IMG/VR virus record: IMGVR_UViG_3300022932_000015
Location: 1 to 64,000 of that record
Source: a virus
Length of the DNA: 64,000 nucleotides
Strand: one strand, 5' to 3'
The notes under the pieces are model-generated. The model did not search any database. It was not told the DNA's origin and saw only the letters and a list, made by a program, of their open reading frames with translations. This document shows positions 1 to 11,081 of this stretch, piece after piece. The number at the start of each line of letters is the position of its first letter. Within the stretch, counting starts at the first letter, position 1. Both the position numbers and the translations under genes were made by a program.

Positions 1-2
1 TT

Positions 3-266
3 AAAGGTTAGGCTATTGATTGGCATAATTATAAGTTAAATAATAACAACTATGATGTTGTTACATTTACTACTAGAGCTAATTCTGGATTACCAGAAGT
101 ATATGTTAACTATAAAGTTACAGATAATAATGGCAACACTCTTGATATGAGAACTTTACCATTAACTGAATACAAAACTATTACAGCAAACACTCTTTTA
201 AATTCTCCTGAATTCAGAGCTATTAATAAAGAGAAAGAAAATAAAGTAGATTTTAATACTAAATAA
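3..266 (+). CDS. C-terminal end of an upstream gene, with an in-frame TAG at 9-11
   Basis: The frame that ends in TAA at 264-266 stays open back to a TAG at 9-11 and continues to the window edge (AAA GGT TAG GCT ATT GAT TGG). The 84 codons after the TAG have normal phage composition and contain no ATG before about position 147, so a new gene starting after the TAG is unlikely. It ends 5 nt before the giant polymerase gene and reads the same way, so it is probably the last gene of the structural module. Function is unknown. The TAG may be read as an amino acid (TAG to Gln is known in some crAss-like phages) or may be a nonsense mutation. Confidence 0.55.
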
Positions 267-271
267 GGAAC

Positions 272-3200
272 ATGCCTGTAAATCCAAAAAAATTATCAAG
301 TCTTTCAGAGAGACTTGGAGAAACTTCTACTACTCTTACTACTGACTTATTAAAGAATAGATTAGCAGAATCTAATACTTATGTAGGGAACATTGCACCT
401 ACATACGGTGAATCTCAATATGATGAGAGTGCTCCAGTACCTTCAGTTTTAGAAGGAAGCTTAGAAGATTATAGAGGAGAAGTTCAAACTAGGTTGGATA
501 AGATGGCTAATGCTGTTCCTAGACTTTTATCAAAGGTAGGTACTGAAATAGCTAAGACTCCAGGATATGTGTATGCTTTAGGAGAATCAGGTTTAACTGA
601 CAAAACCTTAGCAGAATCTTTAGACAATGCATGGTTAAATAATTTAGACAAATTTGATCAATCTGTTAAAAAGCAATTTGAAATTTATAAACCTAAGTCT
701 GTAAGAGAAGGTAATATATGGGATAATTTAACTTCAACTTCTTTCTGGACAGATGAAGGTGTTGATGGAGCAGGATTTTTATTATCTATGATAGCTCCTG
801 GAGCTGCATTGAAAGCAACAGGCATTGCAGGCAAGCTAGCTAAGTTACCTGTACTAAGTAAAATAGGAGCTTCTAATATTGAATTAGGGCAAGCTACATT
901 ATTAAATACTTCATTAGAATCAGCAGCTGAAGCAAAAGGTATTGTTGATAACTTGAAAGAACAATTTAATGGATTATTAAATCCAGACTCCCCAACTTAT
1001 AATCCTATAAATCCTAAGACAGGTGAAACTTGGACTAAAGAAGAGGTGAATAATGCTATTGGCGAAGCTGGGGTTAGTACATTTCAAATGAATATGGGCT
1101 TATTATTAGTTCCAAATATCATTATGAATAAGAATCTACTAGGTAGATTTAATAATTCAAAAACTATACTCGATGAATTTAAAGATGCTACTGGTAAATT
1201 TGTTACTACAAACCCTATAGTTAAGAAATCTTTAGTAAAAGAATACTCAAAAGGTATTGGAGAAGCTGCATTATCAGAAGGATTTCTAGAGGAAGCTGGA
1301 CAAACAACTATAGAGAACTACAACAAAAAAGTAGCACTTAACCAAACTAATGGTGAAGTGTTAACAGGATTGGCTTCTGAGTATTTAGAAACATTAGCTT
1401 CAACAGAAGGGCAGAAAGCTATTTTGCTTGGTTCTGTGTTAGGTAGTTTAGGTGGAGCTACTGGTAAATCTAGACAATTAAAGCAAGATAATATAACAAG
1501 ATCTAAACTTACTGATCTTATTAATGATAACTTTGAAGGTTTTAGTGTTTCAATGGATAATATTATTGATAAAGATGAGCAGGGGAATGTCATTATAGAT
1601 CCTGAGACTAATAGCCCTAAGATAAATGTTAATGAAGCTACCAAAGTAGTTTCTAACCTAGTTAAAGAACAACAATCTACAAACCTTCAGGATCTAGAAG
1701 CTCTTAAAGGTAATAAAGATTTATATGATTACATTTTTAATCAACAACTATCCAGATTTGCTATACCTTATCTTCAACAAGAAGGTGGAGAGGAAATATT
1801 AAATCAACATATTGACAATCTATCTAAAGATTTAACAAAGGCCAATCAGAACAATTTTCAAGAGAATGAGTTCAAGGGACAAATTAAGTCTCAAATAAAG
1901 GATTTGAAATCTGTCTACACTGGATTAGTAGACACTATAAATAATTTACCATTAGAACAACTATCTAATAACTATGAGCTAGTTGGTAAATTTAGTGATA
2001 AATTGCTAAATACTGCTTACCAAGAATCAAGCAAACAATTATTTCTAACAAAAAAGATTAAGGAATTAAGTAATCAATTACTTTCTATAAGAGCTACAGC
2101 TCAAGAAAATGTATCTCAATTTAATATTGAAGCAGAAAAATTAACTAATCGTATAGAATCTCTGAATCAATCTTTAGAAATATCTAAAGAAAACTATAAT
2201 GCTATCTTTGATCCAGAACAACAAAAAGCTGCATTTGAAGACTTTAGTGTACAGGAAGAAGAAAATGAACCTGAAGTTAAACAAGAAGTTCCTATTCCAG
2301 AAACTAGTGAGCCAGTAGAAGAAACCCCTACGTATACTCAGAATTCAGAACTAGATAATGAAGTTAAGCAAGCTAAAACCAAAGAGGATTTAGATAGTAT
2401 ATTTGATAAATACTTTGATGAAACAAATGGTGAAGAATTAGAAAATATATTAACATCAAGAAATAAAGTAATAGATGAGCAAAATTCCCACTTAGTTGGA
2501 GTAGATCAGGTTAATAGTGTTATAGAAAGTCTTAACAAAGAAGATCATGAAGCAGAGTTAAGAGATATAAAATCTAATCTTGAATCAATAAAAAATTTAA
2601 CTTCTTATGATAATTATGACACTTCCTTCAAACAAACCTTAGAGGATACTTTAGGAAGAGTAAATAACGTATTAGATGATGTTGTTAGTGAAGATGATAA
2701 CATAGTTAATGAAGCTTCTAATAATACAATATCTTTAATTATACAAAACCAGGATATTGAAAGTACTAATCCATTAGGATTACAAGATTCTATACAGAAT
2801 GTAAAATCATTTAGTACTAAAGTTTACAATACAGTCATGATGAAACTTTTTGAATCTAAATATTCAAAAGGAAAAGGATTACAGTTTGTAAAAAATAATG
2901 AGGGAGAAGCTGTTAAAACAAGTACTACAATTAGTATGGTAGTTAACAATCCTAACATTGTTAAAAAAGGAGATGTCATAAGTTTTGAAATAACTACTCT
3001 TGAAGGAGATCAGAATTTAGATAATGAAGCAAATATTGCTATCTCTAAAGAGATAATTAATAGAGATACAGATGATCTATACTCAGTAGCAGATAAGGAA
3101 TTTGGGAAATATTATAGAGAATCTATAGCAATTAGACACAAAGACTCTAATGAAATCATAGGATTTGTTGCTTTGCCTCATGCTTTATCTGAAGTATCAG

Positions 3201-6200
3201 AAGATACTATAGAATCAAAGCAAGCTAGATTGGATATTAGAAATCAATTAATAGCTCAGAGGAAAAGAATAATAGATTTACTAAATAATAATGAGGTAGT
3301 TGAAACTACTATATTTGATAAAGGACCAGGAAAATTATTACTAAAATCAGATAAGGATGGTATCCCAATCATGAGTTCTATTATATCTAGAAATCAGGAT
3401 TTAATAGATGGTAGAGATATATATGTAGTTGACAAAGGTTATGATCTATCTGGTAATATAGAAGGCTTTGGTATCCCTAACAAAGAAGATTTTGTAAAAG
3501 CTTCTGATAGGTTAGCTATTAATGAATTGTTTAGTAAATTATCTGGAAGAACTTTTTCTGATACATCTGGTAATAATAAAGGTAGAGTATTTAAAGCAGT
3601 AAAAAACTCTAATAATACTTGGTCTCTAATTCCTGTTTATGCTACCTCTATTGGAGCAGAAAAGGCAGAGAAGATTATTAAAAAATTAAAAACCTTTGTT
3701 TCACAAGTTGGAGGAGTATACACACCAAACTTAAAAGCTATCTACAGTGAGTTAGGTAAAGATGTTTATATTACTAATACTGATAAGAGAGGTGTCTTAA
3801 AAATAGACAATTTTAAAATTAATGGTAAACAGTGGGGTGCATTGTTTAACAATCCTAGTTTTGAAAAAGAATTATTAGACAACATTAGTAAAGCTAAAAA
3901 TAATATTATTACTCAATTATTGAATACTGATAATGGTATAAAGGATATTTTAGAGACTAATGCTTACCAAGAAGATGGAGAATATTTTGTACAGCCATAT
4001 ATTGAATTTACAGGTATCCAAACTACTAATGTAGTAGAGACTCAAGAAATAATTGAGGAAAAACCTATTAATAGTACTGAAAAATTATCTAATGATAAAT
4101 TAGATTTGCCTGAAGATGTATTAGGACTTGATATTTTAGATGAAGAAGTATTTACATCTAAATCAACTAAAGGAAAATTAAATAGAAAAAATATAACTGA
4201 ATTTCTAGAAACAAATCTTCCTGGTATTACCTTAGCTGATCAAGACTTAGTATCACAAGTTAAACCATATGTAAAAGATGCTGTAGGTATGTTTTATAGA
4301 AGTACTATTTATTTATTTAAGGATAGTACTAATAACACTGCTTACCATGAAGCTTTTCATGGAGTTTTCAGAAATATACTTTCGGTAGATGAAAGATCTG
4401 CTGTAATACATCAAGCTAAAGCTTACTATTCAGCTCCATCTATTGAAGAGTTGAATAATCTTAGTTATACAATAACTCCTGAAACTAGAGCTAAATTAAC
4501 AGAAAAGCAGTTAACTGATGCTTTAAAACAACTTTACTATGAAGAGAAGTTAGCAGACTCATTTGCTGACTATACAGAATTAGTACAGGAAAAAACTCTA
4601 GGGGATAAAATAAAAGATTTCTTTAGAAAATTATTCAGAATATTTAACCTGTTTAAAAGATATAATGAAGATCAAATAACTTCATTGTTTGATAGTATTA
4701 ATACTGGTAAATATTCTGAGAGATCTAAGACTACACAGTTTGATAGAGCTATAACAAGTGAACTATTAAATCCTGCTTATAAAAAACCTGATAACATTCC
4801 TATCTCTGAATTTTTAGATAGAAGTAAATCTATTGAAGATGTATTCTACTATAGACTTAATCAACAGTTAGAATTAGGTCTTACAATGGAGAAAATAAGA
4901 ATTGGTGATATTTTTAATAGCATTAGACAAGACTATAGATCTAAAGCTATAGAATTTAACAAAGTGGGGGAAAAGTACAAATCTGCAGTAAGTACTAATG
5001 TATATAACAACTGGGATAGCTATGTTGAACAAGTTATAGCTAATTTACAGAAAAGGAAGATTAAAATAAAAGTTAAAGATAATAATGAGATAGAGAGTCT
5101 AGACACCAATGGTATACCAGATACAACTAATAATGTTGAAAATATGGATATTGAAAATGTTGAGGTTGGTATAAATAAATCTTATGGTCAAGAAATGACA
5201 GCTATTTCTGGAATTAGATCTGCAGGAGACAAGCTTAAATTGTTTCTTTCTGCTCTACCAATATTAGAAGACAATAGAATTAAAACAGATGCTTATGGTT
5301 TTGAACAATTCTATGATTATGAAAGAATATATTATCAGCTAGAAATTTACTTACTTGAAAAACCAACGTTTGAAGAGCAGTATGATGAAATAAAATATCT
5401 GGCTACTTATAAGCCTGAGATGTATCAAGTATTAAAAGCTTTGGATACTTTAAAAGGTGAAAGTGGAGAGCAGATAAAGAAACAATTTAGAACTAACTTC
5501 TATAAACAACAATTAAAATTTAAATTAGTATTGTTTGAAAAAAGTAGAGCTGACGGAAAATATAGTTTCAAGATAGTTGATTCTAATAGGAAAGATATAA
5601 AAAGATCTATTACTAGTGATTGGACAAATAATTTGATAGACCCATCTAGAACTAAAGAGAATCTTGTTAGATTTGAAAATTCAGAATATAAATTAGATCA
5701 AGATAAAATAAAGAAATTAGTAACTGAGTTTGAGAATACAGCTTTGACTGAAGACTATGCTTTTAACACATTATACAGATTAGGTATTGAATTTAAAAGA
5801 GAAGATTTTTCTAAAGTATATAAATCAAATGAGGGAATAATCTCAACTAATATAAAAAATTACTTAAACTCTTTAGCTTCAAAAGAAGTTACTAGAAAAG
5901 GTAGAGAAGCATTTGAATGGTTTGTTAACCAGCAAGTAGTATTTAACCAAAGTTTATTTACACAATCATTTAACAATACTGAAAATTCGATTGTATATTC
6001 AATACAGAATAACAGTTTCTCTAGTAGATTAGTAAATAAATTAACTAAGGGGAATAATAGTGGATTCATTAATGATCTAAAGAGAGATCCTATTTATAAG
6101 TACTTAAGTATGCTTGAAGCTCCTTACATAGCTAAGAGCTTAAGAACTTTTGCTATAGATGGTTTAAAAGATGGCGTTGGTGAAAATATAGGCAAAAAAT

Positions 6201-9200
6201 ATAGAAGCATACATCCAGATGATTATACAGCTATGGCTATTGCAGCTTATCTTAATGAATCAGGAAATCAATCTACTCAAGGATTAAGTACTGCAATTTA
6301 CACACCTATAGTACCTTCTGAGAAAACTCAAGCATTCCTAAACCAAGGACCTAAATACTTAGGATTCATAATTAATGAAAATGGAGTATTAGAAGAGACT
6401 TCTGATACACAAAGATTTAATAAGATCTTCTGGTTAGAAGCAGATAGAATAAAAAGAGCAAATAAAGATAGAGATTTATATAATTCTGAAACAGAATTGA
6501 TTAATCAAGGTAGATTAGATAAAAGAACTTTTAATCCTAATCCAAATTATCATGGTAAAAATTTTAATGGTAATGCTTACAAATTCAGTATATTAAATTA
6601 TTCTAAGGCTTTAGATCCGAAAGGAGATTTATATAATGCAATATTTAATGAATTCAATAATTCTGAATTGGATGCTTCTCAGTTTTTTGGAGATTCTAGA
6701 AAATTTGTAAAAGAAATAAATGCTGAAATACTTACAATACTAAATAACAAATATAAAAACCAACTAGATAGTCTTATTGATTCTGGTATAATAAAAACTT
6801 CTTCAGAAGGATTGTTAACTTCTAATGTAATAGATCTAGCTTCTTATAATCCTCTTCAGCAAATAAGTGAAGATTCTAAATTAAAAAATCTAGTTGCAGA
6901 ATTCACACTAAACACTAGTTTGTTTAATATAGAATACTCATTGTTAATGAATGGGGATCCTGCTTATTACAAGGACAAGAGTGATTGGGCTAAAAGGTTT
7001 TATCAATCACAAGCTGAAACTAGTAGCTATGACTCTAGTGATTTTGAAGATGGTAGGATACAAATAATGGCTTTCAATGATATTGAAGAGTCTTTAAATA
7101 AAGATTCTTATAATGATATTATTGAAATGACCAAAGATTTGCCTAATAATGCTACTACTAAATCTATTCTAGACTCTGATTATTCAGAATCTAATAGTAT
7201 TAATGTAGCTGATGCCCAGTTTTATGTCAGTGATGATTTATATGCAAAGTTATTGAAATCTCAAGGTAAGACTACGTTTGAAATATCAAAAGCTTTAGCA
7301 ATAGGTAATGGTAGTACTCAGGGTATTAATTCTAGAGATTATCATCAACAATTATCTATTCTTAAAACATTCACTTATGGAGTTCAATGGAATGACAATA
7401 CAGCTAGATATGAACCTATACAGATTAAGTGTGCCGTATTACCACTTACACCATCATTAGTAGCAGACAATCCTTTATTAAAAAAGAGTTTGGATAGGAT
7501 GAAAGCTAATCCAGATGGTCCACAAGCAATGGCATTTAAATCTACTTTCAAAGCTTTACAACCAAGCTATCAAAATATTGAGGATGTAGAGAATTTTGAT
7601 ATAAGCAAGGTTGTTAATTTAGAGGTTGAGAATATGGGTCTTCAAGTTGATAATCCTAACCATGGGTTAGACGGAGAGAATAGTTCAACTAGACAATTAA
7701 AAATGTTATTCTATGGTATGTTAGATAATGAAACTTCTTATAATGGAGTTTTAGGAAAAGATATTAAGTATGAGTTACAACAATTAGAGTCTAAGAATAA
7801 CTTAGAGTCTTTAAATAAATTACTAGATCTTTTTAACAGAAAAGATGAAAGATTACTTAGAATGATTCAAGAAGCAGCTACTAAGAGAAATGCTACTTCA
7901 ATTGTTCAGAAGGTATTTGATATTGATCCAAATACTGGTGATTTTAGATACCCTCTTGATACTCTACCAACTAGACAAACTATAGAATTACTTTCAAGTA
8001 TATTCACTAAGAATGTAGTTTTACAAGAATTTAGAGGTGGTGCTATGGTTCAAGCCTCAGCTTTAGGTTTTCAATTCAAATCTGAATTTAGTAATCTTGA
8101 GGAACAACAAGCATTGGTAGAAGGAACTAAGGAGTTATCTGATATACAAACAAGTTTAAAATGGATAAGGAAGGAAGATGATACTAAAATAGATTATATT
8201 GAAGTAGCTCTTCCATATTACTATTCTGATTTTTTAGATAATAACGGTCAATTTAAAAAAGATATTCCTGAGGAATTATTAAGGATAATTGGTTATAGGA
8301 TTCCTACAGAAGGAGCTCACTCAATGTTACCACTTAAGGTAGTAAAATTCTTACCTAAAGAATATGGTAATGTCATTTTGTTACCTTATGAAATTACCAA
8401 GCAGATGGGAGCTGACTTTGACTTTGATAAGATTTATTTCTTATCAAGAGAATATTATATGAAAGGTAAAGCTTTAGAAGTATATAAATATTCTACAAAC
8501 CCAGAAAATACTGATTTAAGATATGAACAATATATTAACAGTGTATTAAATGAGAACAAGGAAGCTTTAAAAGTTAAGAGAGATGCTAGAGAAGATGCTA
8601 AAGCAGTTAATAAATTAGCTAGAGAAGCTGGAGAAGAGGAATATAAGTATACATTCCAAGATGATATTAATCTATTAGTAGATGAAGGATATATTATTTC
8701 TAGAGAAGATTTTAACAATCTTGGTATTGAAGACCAATTAACTAAAGAAGCTAGGAATAATAGAATCTTAGATTTATATACAGCTGTGTTGAGAGATGTT
8801 AATACATTAAACTCACTTATTGCTCCTTCTGGTCCTGGAGATATCTCATTAGTTTATAATGAGGTAGCTAAATATAAAACCAAAGAAACTCAAGATTATT
8901 TTAGTTTCTTAGGACAATTAGGAATTAAAAAATTATTTGATGACATTATAGGTTTAAAAGGTCAATCAGCACTAAAAGTTACAGGACACTCATTTGTTAG
9001 TTTAGGAAACTTAATAGCAAATGAAAATCCATTTTCTTATAGAGAAGGTGAGAATGTAACTAGTGTTTCTAGCCTGTCTCAGACAGAAAGTAGACAAGGT
9101 AATAAAATAGTTGAAGAATTATCTTCTATGATGGCTGCTATTTTAGATGCCGTTAAAACACCAACAATGCTACCATACTTAAATATATCTTCAAAAACTA

Positions 9201-11080
9201 TTAATATATGGTCTACAATAGTTAGATTTGGTATGGGGACTAAAGTAGCTTCAGAATTCACTGCACAGGAATCTGTAGGTATAATATCAGAAAGATTGAT
9301 GTCTAATGATAAACAAATAAAAGATGGTAATCAATTTAATAACAAAGTAGTAGATGAAGTATTTGATTTATACAAATCTAAATTCTTAGCTATTTATAAT
9401 AATTATGATCCAGGAGACATATCATTACAATTATTTGGTAGATCTTTTAGTGATACTAAAACCTTAAATAATTTATTAAATTCTACCGTAGTTGATTTGG
9501 ATAAATTAACTATTTATACAGGTAAATCTGAAGATGTAGTTAGAAAAGAATTAAAGGATGAGAAGCTATTATTAGATTTTTATCTTACTCAAATGAATGT
9601 AGTTAAATCCTTCCAGAACCTTGAAAGCTTATCTAAGAAATTACAGCAAGTTGACAGTATATTTGGATTGAATAAAGAGGTTGGCCCTACTTTTGAAACA
9701 ACTAATGGTAAACAAGAGGTAATAAGTGAAGTTAATACCTATGAGGCAGATGAGGATGGATCTGGAGTATTTATAGGTATCCAGGATCTTCTTCAGGAAC
9801 CTATTATTAACTCATACATTAATATCAATACTGAATTCTTTAATCAACTAAACGACAGGTTTGGGTTTGCGAATGAATACTATAATTCAATAAAAAGATA
9901 TATTGCAAAAAATCTAAATGTTAAAAATGATAGAGGATTAACAGGATTAAAGCCTAAGGATAGAGACTCAATTAATTCATTTATAACAACATATTTAGAT
10001 GCATATTCAACAATGGCTGATAGCTATAATACTTCATCTGATGAATCAGGCTTCACTGATACTGAGTTAGTAGATGAAATCACCAAATTGAAATCTCCAA
10101 AATTTGATGAAAAATATGAATGGAAGATATTTGGTGGTAAAACTATTAAACAATCTACAAAAAGAATGTTTGAAGAGTCTTCTTTAATGCAACATCTTAA
10201 AACTAGAATTCTAGATAATTCTAATATAAAGGTAATATCTCTAAAAGGTAATAGACTTGAATTGTCTCAAAAAGAAAAGATTATTGCTGATATTAACAAA
10301 CTCTATAAAAACCCAAACAGTAAAGGCTTAATAGAAGGTTTAGTAAATCATAGTTTTAAATATTCAGGCTTTTATACAGGACTAGATAGCTATCATAGTT
10401 TAATTGATCCTGAGATTTTACAAGAAATGGGATTTGTTAAGAATAGACAGATATTAAAAGAAATTATCAATTCAAATAGTGATAATACAATTAAAAGTGA
10501 TATATTTGTAGGTAGATTAATTGATCAACTTATCAGAAATAATGTGAAGCTAACAAAAACATTTGACTTGGATTTAGTAAAAGGAGATTCTTTGTTTATT
10601 AAAACAAGCGATGGATTCAGAGTAAATTATGAAACTACACATCCTAGGAGTACTGAGTTATTTAAATTAGATGATAATGGAGAATATATTTTAAATGAAT
10701 ATATTAGAATATATTTAGATGATAAAGCACAAGGATTTAAAGGTAGTAAATTGTTTAAGCTAGAAGGTAATGTTTATAAAGAAACTAGTAAGTTGGGAAT
10801 ACCAGGACATTTGGTTGAGATAAATCCATTCTTTGATTTACAAAAATCAACCTATCAACCAAATAACTATACTAAGTTTGGTACAGTAGTTAAAGAATTA
10901 ACTCCATCAGAAGAACAAGTAGTAGAAGGAGAGAACAATGAAGCTAATGAAATTAAAGATGAGTATAGTAGCATGACTTCTGATGATATGGATATATTAA
11001 ACCAACAATCATCAGACATAATTAATCCAGATAATATTACTCCTGATGAGGAGTTACCAGATAATATAAAACCTTGTTAA
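272..11080 (+). CDS. Giant virion RNA polymerase polyprotein with zinc-peptidase motif
   Basis: A 3,602-residue protein, the size and position expected for the giant virion protein of crAss-like phages. Residues near 2715-2719 read DFDFD, preceded by GA and followed by KIYF. This fits the DxDxD catalytic motif of the crAss-type DNA-dependent RNA polymerase, which is related to eukaryotic RNAi polymerases. Near residue 1357 an HEAFH motif (HExxH zincin), with a downstream acidic helix (EEKLADSFADY), suggests a metallopeptidase that may process the polyprotein. The N-terminal third holds a Gly/Ala-rich hydrophobic stretch (about residues 165-200) and long coiled-coil, Glu-rich parts. In relatives this protein is packaged and ejected with the DNA to transcribe early genes. 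Both motifs are seen; the division of labour along the chain is inferred. Confidence 0.85.
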   Translation: MPVNPKKLSSLSERLGETSTTLTTDLLKNRLAESNTYVGNIAPTYGESQYDESAPVPSVLEGSLEDYRGEVQTRLDKMANAVPRLLSKVGTEIAKTPGYVYALGESGLTDKTLAESLDNAWLNNLDKFDQSVKKQFEIYKPKSVREGNIWDNLTSTSFWTDEGVDGAGFLLSMIAPGAALKATGIAGKLAKLPVLSKIGASNIELGQATLLNTSLESAAEAKGIVDNLKEQFNGLLNPDSPTYNPINPKTGETWTKEEVNNAIGEAGVSTFQMNMGLLLVPNIIMNKNLLGRFNNSKTILDEFKDATGKFVTTNPIVKKSLVKEYSKGIGEAALSEGFLEEAGQTTIENYNKKVALNQTNGEVLTGLASEYLETLASTEGQKAILLGSVLGSLGGATGKSRQLKQDNITRSKLTDLINDNFEGFSVSMDNIIDKDEQGNVIIDPETNSPKINVNEATKVVSNLVKEQQSTNLQDLEALKGNKDLYDYIFNQQLSRFAIPYLQQEGGEEILNQHIDNLSKDLTKANQNNFQENEFKGQIKSQIKDLKSVYTGLVDTINNLPLEQLSNNYELVGKFSDKLLNTAYQESSKQLFLTKKIKELSNQLLSIRATAQENVSQFNIEAEKLTNRIESLNQSLEISKENYNAIFDPEQQKAAFEDFSVQEEENEPEVKQEVPIPETSEPVEETPTYTQNSELDNEVKQAKTKEDLDSIFDKYFDETNGEELENILTSRNKVIDEQNSHLVGVDQVNSVIESLNKEDHEAELRDIKSNLESIKNLTSYDNYDTSFKQTLEDTLGRVNNVLDDVVSEDDNIVNEASNNTISLIIQNQDIESTNPLGLQDSIQNVKSFSTKVYNTVMMKLFESKYSKGKGLQFVKNNEGEAVKTSTTISMVVNNPNIVKKGDVISFEITTLEGDQNLDNEANIAISKEIINRDTDDLYSVADKEFGKYYRESIAIRHKDSNEIIGFVALPHALSEVSEDTIESKQARLDIRNQLIAQRKRIIDLLNNNEVVETTIFDKGPGKLLLKSDKDGIPIMSSIISRNQDLIDGRDIYVVDKGYDLSGNIEGFGIPNKEDFVKASDRLAINELFSKLSGRTFSDTSGNNKGRVFKAVKNSNNTWSLIPVYATSIGAEKAEKIIKKLKTFVSQVGGVYTPNLKAIYSELGKDVYITNTDKRGVLKIDNFKINGKQWGALFNNPSFEKELLDNISKAKNNIITQLLNTDNGIKDILETNAYQEDGEYFVQPYIEFTGIQTTNVVETQEIIEEKPINSTEKLSNDKLDLPEDVLGLDILDEEVFTSKSTKGKLNRKNITEFLETNLPGITLADQDLVSQVKPYVKDAVGMFYRSTIYLFKDSTNNTAYHEAFHGVFRNILSVDERSAVIHQAKAYYSAPSIEELNNLSYTITPETRAKLTEKQLTDALKQLYYEEKLADSFADYTELVQEKTLGDKIKDFFRKLFRIFNLFKRYNEDQITSLFDSINTGKYSERSKTTQFDRAITSELLNPAYKKPDNIPISEFLDRSKSIEDVFYYRLNQQLELGLTMEKIRIGDIFNSIRQDYRSKAIEFNKVGEKYKSAVSTNVYNNWDSYVEQVIANLQKRKIKIKVKDNNEIESLDTNGIPDTTNNVENMDIENVEVGINKSYGQEMTAISGIRSAGDKLKLFLSALPILEDNRIKTDAYGFEQFYDYERIYYQLEIYLLEKPTFEEQYDEIKYLATYKPEMYQVLKALDTLKGESGEQIKKQFRTNFYKQQLKFKLVLFEKSRADGKYSFKIVDSNRKDIKRSITSDWTNNLIDPSRTKENLVRFENSEYKLDQDKIKKLVTEFENTALTEDYAFNTLYRLGIEFKREDFSKVYKSNEGIISTNIKNYLNSLASKEVTRKGREAFEWFVNQQVVFNQSLFTQSFNNTENSIVYSIQNNSFSSRLVNKLTKGNNSGFINDLKRDPIYKYLSMLEAPYIAKSLRTFAIDGLKDGVGENIGKKYRSIHPDDYTAMAIAAYLNESGNQSTQGLSTAIYTPIVPSEKTQAFLNQGPKYLGFIINENGVLEETSDTQRFNKIFWLEADRIKRANKDRDLYNSETELINQGRLDKRTFNPNPNYHGKNFNGNAYKFSILNYSKALDPKGDLYNAIFNEFNNSELDASQFFGDSRKFVKEINAEILTILNNKYKNQLDSLIDSGIIKTSSEGLLTSNVIDLASYNPLQQISEDSKLKNLVAEFTLNTSLFNIEYSLLMNGDPAYYKDKSDWAKRFYQSQAETSSYDSSDFEDGRIQIMAFNDIEESLNKDSYNDIIEMTKDLPNNATTKSILDSDYSESNSINVADAQFYVSDDLYAKLLKSQGKTTFEISKALAIGNGSTQGINSRDYHQQLSILKTFTYGVQWNDNTARYEPIQIKCAVLPLTPSLVADNPLLKKSLDRMKANPDGPQAMAFKSTFKALQPSYQNIEDVENFDISKVVNLEVENMGLQVDNPNHGLDGENSSTRQLKMLFYGMLDNETSYNGVLGKDIKYELQQLESKNNLESLNKLLDLFNRKDERLLRMIQEAATKRNATSIVQKVFDIDPNTGDFRYPLDTLPTRQTIELLSSIFTKNVVLQEFRGGAMVQASALGFQFKSEFSNLEEQQALVEGTKELSDIQTSLKWIRKEDDTKIDYIEVALPYYYSDFLDNNGQFKKDIPEELLRIIGYRIPTEGAHSMLPLKVVKFLPKEYGNVILLPYEITKQMGADFDFDKIYFLSREYYMKGKALEVYKYSTNPENTDLRYEQYINSVLNENKEALKVKRDAREDAKAVNKLAREAGEEEYKYTFQDDINLLVDEGYIISREDFNNLGIEDQLTKEARNNRILDLYTAVLRDVNTLNSLIAPSGPGDISLVYNEVAKYKTKETQDYFSFLGQLGIKKLFDDIIGLKGQSALKVTGHSFVSLGNLIANENPFSYREGENVTSVSSLSQTESRQGNKIVEELSSMMAAILDAVKTPTMLPYLNISSKTINIWSTIVRFGMGTKVASEFTAQESVGIISERLMSNDKQIKDGNQFNNKVVDEVFDLYKSKFLAIYNNYDPGDISLQLFGRSFSDTKTLNNLLNSTVVDLDKLTIYTGKSEDVVRKELKDEKLLLDFYLTQMNVVKSFQNLESLSKKLQQVDSIFGLNKEVGPTFETTNGKQEVISEVNTYEADEDGSGVFIGIQDLLQEPIINSYININTEFFNQLNDRFGFANEYYNSIKRYIAKNLNVKNDRGLTGLKPKDRDSINSFITTYLDAYSTMADSYNTSSDESGFTDTELVDEITKLKSPKFDEKYEWKIFGGKTIKQSTKRMFEESSLMQHLKTRILDNSNIKVISLKGNRLELSQKEKIIADINKLYKNPNSKGLIEGLVNHSFKYSGFYTGLDSYHSLIDPEILQEMGFVKNRQILKEIINSNSDNTIKSDIFVGRLIDQLIRNNVKLTKTFDLDLVKGDSLFIKTSDGFRVNYETTHPRSTELFKLDDNGEYILNEYIRIYLDDKAQGFKGSKLFKLEGNVYKETSKLGIPGHLVEINPFFDLQKSTYQPNNYTKFGTVVKELTPSEEQVVEGENNEANEIKDEYSSMTSDDMDILNQQSSDIINPDNITPDEELPDNIKPC

Positions 11081-11081
11081 T

